From the NCBI GenBank assembly GCA_943736015.1, contig OX031068.1:29272296-29336295 (forward strand): DNA of 64,000 bases. The letters run 5' to 3'. A program made the position numbers and the translations under genes. The DNA comes from Tridacna crocea. Lineage: Eukaryota; Mollusca; Bivalvia; Cardiida; Cardiidae. How positions within the stretch are numbered: the stretch's first letter is position 1; each line of letters begins with the position of its first letter. Below the pieces are notes generated by a model, which was not told the origin of the DNA, made no database searches, and saw only the letters and a program-made list of their open reading frames with translations. This document shows positions 17,723-25,507 of the stretch, one piece after another.

Positions 17723-19666
17723 ATGCCTGTTGATAAATTTGGAAGAATGGATATTGATGCTAAAACAAGCGGTGATGGTGTACCACTCACTTACATAAAT
17801 AATAACTTTTTACGGAAAGATGGGACCACCAAAGTTACCGGATCTATAAATATGGATGGAAATACACTTACTAAGGTTAGTAATCCAACTAATCCTCAAG
17901 ATGTTGCTACAAAGGATTATGTTGATACAAGTAAAGGAAAGGGTTTTTTAAAAAGGAATCAAGATGGAAACATTGTGGTAAAGAAAGATTTAGATATGGA
18001 TGGTAATAAATTGTTAAATATCCCCTTTCCTGAAAATGATGGTGATGCTGCAAATAGAATATATGTTGATTCAAAGAGTAATCAACTTAGAAATTACTTT
18101 GATGGTAATTCACCTTTTGTTATTGCTCCGGGAGACGCAAATGGACCAGGTAATAAATTTCAAACACAAAATAATCTTCATATGATGAATTTCAAGATTA
18201 AAGAGTTAGGTGAACCTACTGAGGAAACTGATGCTGCTAATAAGAAGTATGTGGATAGCGTAAATGCTTTTACTCCGAGAGATGATGATGGGTGGAGCGC
18301 TAAGGGTACAATATTTTTAGCTAGTAAAAAGTTAGGTGGTTTAAGAACTCCTATAAACGGTCGTGAAGCCGCTAATAAGGAGTATGTGGATGATACTGTA
18401 AAAGAATATGTGGATGAATACGTTGGAAAATTTAAAGATGAAAATGGAAATTTTGTTACATCTTCGGACATAAACATGGAAAATAAAAAACTTTTCGGTT
18501 TACCTACCCCAACTGCGCAAGATGATGCTGCAAATAAGGAATATGTTGATAGAGTAGGAAACAATGCTAAAGAGTATACGGATAGAACTAGCGCATTATT
18601 GGGTAGAAACATTGCTGATATACCTACTCCTTTTCTAAAAGATAATGGAAATTATGTTCCTACTTTACCAATAAGTATGGCTGCTCAAAGTTTAACTAAT
18701 TTACCTATTCCTCAAGAAGATAATGATGCTGCTACTAAGAAGTATGTGGATGATACTGTAGACAAAAACATAGAGGGCGGTGCACTTACTAAAACAAATA
18801 TTGTAACTGATGATGATGGTAATGAGGTTGCCGTTTTACTGGGTAAGGGACCCCACTACGTAGCACAGGGTGTAATTGGAAGTAACCACCGAATTGCACT
18901 TTTTCAAGACAGCTTTATTGATAGTGACGCTGTAAACAAAAAATATGTGGATACTCTCGTGGCGGATAATGTTAGAGATGGAGCTATTCCTGGGATTGCC
19001 GAGGGAACCGTATTCTTTAAGGAGAATGGGAATTATCAGGCTACCGAGAATATTAATATGGGGTTTAAGCAGTTATTGAATCTTCCTGAACCTATTAATC
19101 CGAGTGATGCTGCTAATAAGAAGTATGTGGATGATACAACGCGAGAAAGAAAACCTATAATTTGTGTAACAGCTTATTTATATGGGCCTGACATTTTAAC
19201 TCGTGAAGGTTTTAGGCTTCCTGATGGTGGTTATAAAGTAATATCAACACCTACTTATTTTGAATTTAATTTTGGAACTTCTCTTATTGAATTAAAAAAA
19301 AGAGAGATGGGAATGTTAGTAAACCAATTTATTCCACCAACACATGGAAGATTGATAGGTTTTAATACAAAAACATATGAACAAAAAGAAGGTGCTCTGT
19401 TTAGTGATTATATTAATCAACCAGATAGACCTGGATCTGAAACTAAGATAAAAATAAATGGTTTATTTAAATTTGGCACCGTTGAAGCTTTTAGTTGGGA
19501 AGGAGCAATTAATGGAGTAAGAAAAATCAATTATGATACACCAATTGGTGAAATACGACCAGAAACACCTGTTACTATTGAAGCTCATACAGAAAGTATA
19601 CTTGAATATGAGTTATTAATAAGATCAGTGCTTCACATTTCATTGTTATTCGAATTAAATTTATAA
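17723..19666 (+). CDS. fibre-like protein with eight DAANKxYVD repeats
   Basis: 647 residues. From about 35 to 485 there are eight repeats. Each has a short hydrophobic unit of the kind NMDGNTLTKV, a Pro turn, then D-A-A-N-K-x-Y-V-D (clearest in DAANKKYVDD). Such repeats occur in trimeric phage tail fibres and in fibre-like proteins of Polintons. The final 170 residues (from ICVTAYLYGPD) are non-repetitive and would be a receptor-binding head; I recognise no named fold in it. Probable vertex spike carried by the penton-like protein. The start follows TAATAAAAAA-ATG. It ends head-on to the RING gene with a hairpin between them. Confidence 0.75.
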   Translation: MPVDKFGRMDIDAKTSGDGVPLTYINNNFLRKDGTTKVTGSINMDGNTLTKVSNPTNPQDVATKDYVDTSKGKGFLKRNQDGNIVVKKDLDMDGNKLLNIPFPENDGDAANRIYVDSKSNQLRNYFDGNSPFVIAPGDANGPGNKFQTQNNLHMMNFKIKELGEPTEETDAANKKYVDSVNAFTPRDDDGWSAKGTIFLASKKLGGLRTPINGREAANKEYVDDTVKEYVDEYVGKFKDENGNFVTSSDINMENKKLFGLPTPTAQDDAANKEYVDRVGNNAKEYTDRTSALLGRNIADIPTPFLKDNGNYVPTLPISMAAQSLTNLPIPQEDNDAATKKYVDDTVDKNIEGGALTKTNIVTDDDGNEVAVLLGKGPHYVAQGVIGSNHRIALFQDSFIDSDAVNKKYVDTLVADNVRDGAIPGIAEGTVFFKENGNYQATENINMGFKQLLNLPEPINPSDAANKKYVDDTTRERKPIICVTAYLYGPDILTREGFRLPDGGYKVISTPTYFEFNFGTSLIELKKREMGMLVNQFIPPTHGRLIGFNTKTYEQKEGALFSDYINQPDRPGSETKIKINGLFKFGTVEAFSWEGAINGVRKINYDTPIGEIRPETPVTIEAHTESILEYELLIRSVLHISLLFELNL

Positions 19667-19673
19667 ATAAATG

Positions 19674-19713
19674 AAATATAACTTCTCTCATTAATGAGAG
19701 AGAAGTTATATTT
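19674..19713. terminator. hairpin between convergent fibre and RING genes
   Basis: A 16-bp perfect stem (AAATATAACTTCTCTC and its complement at 19698-19713) with an 8-base loop, just 7 bp after the fibre stop and followed by a T run. An AATAAA lies at 19665-19670. A transcript-end signal is the natural reading. Confidence 0.6.
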
Positions 19714-19783
19714 TTTAAGAAGAAGATATAGAGTTATACACGTAAAGGAAAAAAGGGTTTGGGTAGTATACACATTCATTTAA

Positions 19784-19905
19784 GATTACAGCGTAATCAT
19801 TGATATTTATACTTCCTCTTTGGTTGTATGTAGTATTACACATAATCGTTGAAGATTACAGCGTAATCATTAACATTTATACTTCCTCTTTGGTTTTCAA
19901 TGAGG
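19784..19905. repeat. two direct repeats with 70-bp period
   Basis: GATTACAGCGTAATCATT starts at 19784 and again at 19854. Each is followed by ATTTATACTTCCTCTTTGG. The unit itself starts with a short palindrome (GATTACAGCGTAATC). It lies next to the RING gene stop; role unknown. Confidence 0.8.
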
Positions 19906-19909
19906 AATA

Positions 19910-20737
19910 TCAAATTTTACGCTTAATAGTTGTTTCCTTTCTACAAATTGGACATTTTTTTACTTCACCTTTGTCACAGGTGTCACACATACATATATGC
20001 CCACAATTACAAAATAAGATATTTGGTTTATTCTCATTGCATATTATACACGTTTCTTCGTAAAAGGTTTCTTTATCATTAATAAATCTATCTTCTATTA
20101 TTTCATCTGTTTCTTCATCAACACTATAATCAATAATACTATAATCAATAACAGTTCTAAAACCTAAATTAGTCTGTTGATCTATTGTTGTAAGATCATT
20201 TAAACCACTCCAAAAATATCCGTTATATTCCACAAAACCACTACTTACTTCTGGTATCCATTCAGTGGCTGAAATGATATCATTTTTAAATGTTACAATT
20301 GGATATAATTTACAATTAAAAGGCTGTCGTTCTCTATCTGAATTCTCAATTATCTCAATTAGAGCCTTTTCATAATCATTAATAAAATTATCACTTCTAT
20401 GAAATGGTATTTCAATTCCGGTAAAAACAGGTGATCCTTCATAACGATAAGGATCACTGTTAAAATCATGAATAGGATGATCTGGCCATGTCATAAAAAT
20501 AGTTGTGGTAAAATCAGATTTATCTAACTTCTCTTTACTATGTAAATAATAACATAATGGTATTATTTTCTTAAAGAAATAAAACGCATCATTTAATTGT
20601 TCTCTATTGTGTCCTAATATTTCTATCTGATACAATTCTTTAGGTAAAATGTAATTTGTTGTTATATAATGCTTATTCTCTATTACATTTCTTATTTTAA
20701 AATAATCTTTATAATCCATGTTTCTTAAAACACTCAT
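19910..20737 (-). CDS. RING-finger protein at the right end
   Basis: 275 residues. The first 225 residues have no domain I can name (many aromatic residues, acidic). The last 46 form a C3HC4 RING of the IAP/MDM2 sort: CIICNENKPNILFCNCGHIC and then CDTC and CPIC. Such C-terminal RINGs are often E3 ubiquitin ligases and are used by DNA viruses to turn over host proteins. That function here is inference. It is the only gene right of the fibre and reads toward it. The start follows TATATATATTAAAAAAGAG-ATG, a looser form of the start motif, close to the right inverted repeat. Confidence 0.8.
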   Translation of the reverse strand: MSVLRNMDYKDYFKIRNVIENKHYITTNYILPKELYQIEILGHNREQLNDAFYFFKKIIPLCYYLHSKEKLDKSDFTTTIFMTWPDHPIHDFNSDPYRYEGSPVFTGIEIPFHRSDNFINDYEKALIEIIENSDRERQPFNCKLYPIVTFKNDIISATEWIPEVSSGFVEYNGYFWSGLNDLTTIDQQTNLGFRTVIDYSIIDYSVDEETDEIIEDRFINDKETFYEETCIICNENKPNILFCNCGHICMCDTCDKGEVKKCPICRKETTIKRKI

Positions 20738-20788
20738 CTCTTTTTTAATATATATATTTTTTTTTCTTAACTTAAATCATTTTTTTTC

Positions 20789-21383
20789 TTCACCCATGTA
20801 AGTATGTTAGGCATATAATATACCGACCAAGTATATTATATACAGTTTTATAGGGTTAATTGGTTAGTCAGTTAACCATCCAACCCATAAGGGACATATC
20901 AGATGCTGACACATGATGCGGTGCGCGCTCTAGTTTTTCATAAGTGACGTAGTTTTTCGTAAGGGATGGAGTTTTCGTAAGGGGCGTAGTTTTCGTAAGG
21001 GACGGAGTTTTCGTAAGTGACAGAGTTTTCGTAAGGGACGGAGTTTTCGTAAGGGACGTAGTTTTCGTAAGCGTTCTAGTTTTTCATAAGTGACCCAGTT
21101 TTTTCATAAGCGTTCTAGTTTTTCATAAGTGACCCAGTTTTTTCATAAGCGTTCTAGTTTTTCATAAGTGACCCAGTTTTTCATAAGTGACCTAGTTTTT
21201 CATAAGTGACCTAGTTTTTTCATAAGTGACCTAGTTTTTCATAAGTGACCTAGTTTTTCATAAGTGACCTAGTTTTTTCATAAGTGACCTAGTTTTTCAT
21301 AAGTGACCTAGTTTTTTCATAAGGGCAAACGCATTAAGCATGTTATGGGATTTTGTCCCGTAACCCCCAAAATATAAACTACT
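20789..21383 (-). repeat. Polinton right terminal inverted repeat (595 bp)
   Basis: Mirror of 4157-4732. It differs from the left copy by a single extra 19-bp unit of the AGGTCA subtype; I found no substitution. Outer end: the complement of AGTAGTTTATATTTTGGGGG. Confidence 0.95.
20926..21323 (-). repeat. tandem array inside right TIR (21 units)
   Basis: Same order of subtypes as the left array, but with seven AGGTCA-type units instead of six, giving 398 bp against 379. Confidence 0.93.
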
Positions 21384-21389
21384 GTAAAG
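21384..21389. repeat. Polinton target site duplication, right
   Basis: GTAAAG, identical to 4151-4156. It is also the first six bases of a palindromic MITE core. Confidence 0.92.
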
Positions 21390-21480
21390 TGCCGTCTCAG
21401 ATCAGCCTGCGCGGAATGCGCAGGCTGATCCGAGACAAAACTTTACGCAAATGTCCAAATACCTCTTTTCGCGTGTTGCA
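21384..21480. mobile_element. MITE family E palindrome cut by the Polinton
   Basis: 21384-21446 is an imperfect palindrome, GTAAAGTGCCGTCTCAGATC to its mirror, ending CTTTAC. Then comes GCAAATGTCCAAATACCTC and TTTCGCGTGTTGCA, the inverted version of the sequence left of the Polinton. Confidence 0.75.
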
Positions 21481-21521
21481 GGCCATATCTCCTTATCGGA
21501 CAGTGTAGATCCAAGATCAGA

Positions 21522-21720
21522 GCCCGTATTCACCAACCATTCTTAAGAAGATTCTAAAAATGTCTTGTTCTCCAAAATTTTCTACATTTGTAAGTAATAC
21601 AACTTCTGATTGGCTATACCATTCGGTTTAGCCAATCAGAAGTTGTGTTACTGACTAATTTAGAAAACCTTGGAGAATAAGTCTGAGAATATTCTCTAGA
21701 ATGGTTGGTGAATACGGGCC
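21522..21720. mobile_element. MITE family F
   Basis: 19-bp inverted ends (CGTATTCACCAACCATTCT), extended to GCCCGTATT on the outside. An inner pair, ACTTCTGATTGGCTA / TAGCCAATCAGAAGT (starting at 21600), gives a long hairpin. Confidence 0.85.
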
Positions 21721-21992
21721 CAGACTGCACGTTCTCTCCTTTGACATGCAAATAATTTAAACATACCGAAAGTTATCGACTCATGTTAGCCTGCGCGGAC
21801 TGGTGGCAGCCTGACATGAGTGGATACTTTTCGCAAATGCATCAAGCTCCCTTTTCACAGAGCATAGCTCATTTAATTTGTCGTCTGCAAGGATAGAATG
21901 TTTCGAATTTGAATATTTCATACGGTAAAGCAGAGCTCCAGATACAGGGAGTCATCTTGGTTTCAATATTGAAAATATTGATTATCTCCTCT

Positions 21993-22067
21993 AAACCCTA
22001 TGTTGTGGGTACTCATTAGAATCGTCTCATCGAGACGATTCTAACGAGTACCCACAACAAAGGGTTT
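21993..22067. repeat. near-perfect hairpin
   Basis: Arms of about 35 bp. The inner 27 bp include GGGTACTCATTAGAATCGTC, mirrored with one change and a 3-4-base loop. The outer part is AAACCCT / AGGGTTT. Probably a very short MITE. Confidence 0.8.
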
Positions 22068-22705
22068 GGAAGAGAAATAACGGAATTAGAATAACCATCA
22101 CTCTCTCTTATCTGGGGCTCTGGTAAAGGGTTTTTCATAAATTTGAATGAACTATCAAAGGATTGTCTTCCTGTTTGATTTTCGGAAAATGACACTACTT
22201 TCAATTTATGCTAAAAAATGCACATGTTTGTTCTCTTAGCATTTCACGAAACGACCATTAGCTCCCGCTAGATGGCATTCTACAAAATTATTATACATCT
22301 ATCTCACTTATACAGAGGCGGACTATTTTTTCAAAACAACAACCGTTACTTTGAATTTCCAAATAAAATACACGTTTAATCAATAAAACGCTACCTGGCG
22401 CGATTCATTCAGCTATGATCGGCTAGCATGTAACCTATGCATCGGATATTTATTAAAACAGCCCCTATATGCTTGGAATTAGGCTAATAGCTTCGGTGTA
22501 AGCCCTACTTCTCCAAGGACAGGTATTGTGGGGGGGCAACATAGTGCATGATGTTGCTGATTTAGAGAAAACGACAGTCGCCATTTTGAAGTAGTTTGCG
22601 AGCGTTTACTGCTTTGTAGCGGTCATTCGTGTCAAAACTTACTCGCCACGAGCAGCAAGCGCTCGCAGCGAGCGGTCGCCCTATTGAACGCACGGCTGGT
22701 AAAAC
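22068..22705. other. no feature recognised
   Basis: Mixed-composition DNA with a short G run near 22532. No gene that I can support. Confidence 0.5.
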
Positions 22706-23212
22706 CACTGTATGGAAACGGTGTACGGGAAATTTCTTCAGTGAATTCAAGATGGCGGAAACGTGTTATTGACAAAGTAAGTGTCGTTTAATTTTAGTCC
22801 AAACTTGTTTCAAATTGCATCCCCTACAACAAGTAAGGTACCAATCTAAAGAGCTTTGATTGAAAACGGGAGTGCCTCTTGTCCGTAATCCCGCGCTGAA
22901 CATGATGTTTTGATGAAGTTGAAAAACTAAGCGGGAGACCGGAAGAAAACTGGCTTTATTTCATCGAATAGAAAGCTAATGATAAAAGAATGTGCCTCGA
23001 TCGGTGGGGAAATGTCATACTCTTACAACTGTACCAAAATACGTTGCTTATATTTATTGATTTAGCTGTTATAAAGTTTTGAAATTTTGCATTGTGTACA
23101 CTTCGGTGCAAACCGAAACTAAACCACTGTACGGTTGGGTGATCGGAATATCTGTACGCTTCGGTAACAGATATGAAGTCAAAAATCTGTACGCTTCGGT
23201 GAAAACGATTAA
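22706..23212 (+). repeat. left inverted arm
   Basis: It includes GTGTACGGGAAATTTCTTCA near the outer end. The inner 100 bp repeat the TGTACGCTTCGGT motif, itself in direct and inverted versions. Confidence 0.8.
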
Positions 23213-24803
23213 GGGAGGAAAAAAGGAAATGTACGAACAAACTATATGGGTCATTTACTTAATGTTTTTATGTTGAACTCAAAGAAACGTGATGTATAAA
23301 TCCGCAATTTCGTACACTAAAATGGCTCGTTATAGAGAATTGCTGAGCAACATGAACAGAAGCATGTTGTATATATGTATATATATTTGTGCCTTTAACA
23401 TTAAAATAATAAACTTAAGCTTTTTGTTTTGGTCTGACGCCAAAATGTAGAAGCCATTCATAGTATAAACTTCAAAGACGCATTATGTGAAAAGCGAAAT
23501 GTAGAACCGTACCTCCTCTATCATCATTTATTGATCAGGGGTCCTCCGTGGCGAAGTAGGTAATGTAGATTTTTAGTAACTTTTTGTGGATGGTGTTCGT
23601 TAGAATTCCACAAAGGACACTGGTTATGTTTTTATGTCTGTTAGAGCCCAAGCCCAGTGCTGGTGAACACATGAAGCACTTTCAGAGCAAACTTTGTGTT
23701 GATCGGACCAGAACCAGCTGGAAAGCCATATAAAGCCCGAATCAAACAATGACAAATCTCTGAGCTTTGGCTTGACTTTTCAAACACTAGGAACCGGCAG
23801 TGAAAAATGCAATACAAAACTCCTTTGTGCACTGCCTTGTAGCTATAGCTAATTTTTAATTTACATTGATATCGCCTAAGTGATCATTTGTTATTCTTTA
23901 TACCTTAAGAGACCTTTTAAAAAAGATAATCGTATGCCTGTTGTTAAATTCACATTTAAGAATTTTGCTTTAGCATTAATTGTGCGTTTTTTCATGAATT
24001 GAAACTGTCAATTTTCATACATTGATAGAAGTGAGAAATTCAGCCTAGAAGAACCATGGCTCTCTTTTCATTTAGGGAAAAAAAACCCACTAATTTCGAC
24101 CTTAATTTTCAAAGTATAAAATCCTTTGACTAGAAACTCTGGATGATTATACAACACACTCAGGCAACCCTGTCTTCATTACATCGTTTTCTGAGTTACG
24201 TCCCCTTTCTATCATCCTTTTGTAAGCATTTCCAAGGGACATTGTTCTTATTCCGTAGCTTTCATTTTAAAGCTTTTATAAACTCCCACTTTTATGTTTC
24301 ATTTATACGGATGAGGAACTACTTTAGTGATATGTTTTTTCTTCTGCTTTCAGTGTTCTATTGTAGAATTATATCCATGGAACTTACTTTTTTTTGTTAC
24401 ATTCTGTTAATAATATATTTTTATTTTGTTACACTTCGGTATTTAGTATACCCAAACAAAAGGTCTTGATAGAGGTCATCTGAATATGTTGATACATTGT
24501 AGTTTTATCTGGGGATAAGTTGTTGTTTTTTTAATTCACACTAATTTATAAACACTATTTTAAAATGACTGGTACTTTTCGTTTAGAAAATAGGAATAAC
24601 AAAGAATTCTCTATCAAATCCTTACAAAGCCAGGAAACCCTGGCGTGACTCATTTTTGGGGCGTTATACGGTTTTAATATAACAAACAAGATACAGAGTA
24701 AATGACACAAATTGGTTTCATGTAATTGTATAAGCCTTATTAAGGATTTCCTGCTGTGCGGGAAATACATGTAACAAGTAGACTGTTCTAGCATTTTTCT
24801 CCA
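23213..24803. other. centre of the inverted-arm element
   Basis: No coding sequence I can support. It holds a TATATATGTATATATAT stretch near 23370. The longest ORFs have random composition. Confidence 0.5.
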
Positions 24804-25205
24804 TTAATCGTTTTCACCGAAGTGTACAGAGTTTTGACTTCATATTTGTTACCGAAGCGTACAGAAATTCCGATCACCCAACCGTACAGTGGTTTAGTTT
24901 CGGTTTGCACCGAAGTGTACACCATGCAAAATTTCAAAACTTTATAACAGCTAAATCAGTAAATATAAGCAACGTATTTTGGTACAGTTGTAAGAGTATG
25001 ACATTTCCCCACCGATCGAGGCACATTCTTTTACCATTAGCTTTCTATTCGATGAAATAAAGCAAGTTTTCTTCCGGTCTCCCGCTTAGTTTTTCAACTT
25101 CATCAAAACATCGTGTTCAGGGCGGGATTACGGACAAGAGGCACTCCCATTTCCTCATAAGCTACTATCGCTTGATTTTTCAATCAAAGCTCTTTAGATT
25201 GGTAC
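24804..25205 (-). repeat. right inverted arm, inner part
   Basis: Mirror of the inner left arm, with a roughly 28-bp insertion near 25155-25182 relative to it. It ends GGTAC, which the retrotransposon duplicated. Confidence 0.8.
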
Positions 25206-25399
25206 TGTTTCGTTTGTCAGGTTTTGGCTAGTCCACAAGTGTGGTATTTTGTAGATAGAATAAACACAATACGTGTGTGACGTTCTAACTTTAATAAGCG
25301 AGTCTGCCTGGACCTAGTCCGGGTCTTCAGAGGCGGGAATATATAGGCATGCGCATTAGACAACAATTATATACTGTAATACATGTACAATATGTAACA
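25206..25399 (-). repeat. gypsy 3' LTR
   Basis: Reads TGTTTCG...ATGTAACA on the plus strand. The only difference from the other LTR is G for A at 25220. Confidence 0.93.
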
Positions 25400-25412
25400 T
25401 CCCTTTTGTTTT
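25400..25412 (-). promoter_or_regulatory. polypurine tract
   Basis: On the minus strand AAAACAAAAGGGA abuts the 3' LTR, the normal place for plus-strand priming. Confidence 0.75.
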
Positions 25413-25507
25413 AAAAGAAAGAAAATTTAAAAGAAAAATCTTATAAGGGAACGTGTGATATAACTGAATGAAATTCCGTAGTACTATATAGCATCGGGTT
25501 ACATAGA

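Larger units (their letters stand above)
4157..21383. mobile_element. complete Polinton/Maverick (adintovirus-like) element
   Basis: A 17,227-bp self-synthesising DNA transposon. It is bounded by identical-sequence inverted repeats beginning AG and ending CT, with a perfect 6-bp duplication GTAAAG outside. It encodes PolB, integrase, adenain-type protease, packaging ATPase, major and minor capsid proteins and about eleven accessory genes. Twelve genes run leftward from 15858 to 4761, four rightward from 15891 to 19666, and one RING gene leftward at the right end. Only the PLA2/integrase junction shows a broken frame. Identical repeats and intact frames point to a recent insertion. A capsid and packaging set suggests it could form particles, but that is inference from gene content. 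Confidence 0.96.

Noticed and set aside
18178-18612. Antisense ORF within the fibre gene
   Set aside because: It is the shadow of a repetitive coding sequence.
17723-19666. Bacterial or phage contamination, suggested by the tail-fibre repeats
   Set aside because: The gene lies inside one intact element between adenain-type protease and inverted repeat, with the same start motif and AT-rich composition.
22562-22750. ORF across the outer end of the inverted-arm element
   Set aside because: Short, compositionally random and crosses the element boundary.
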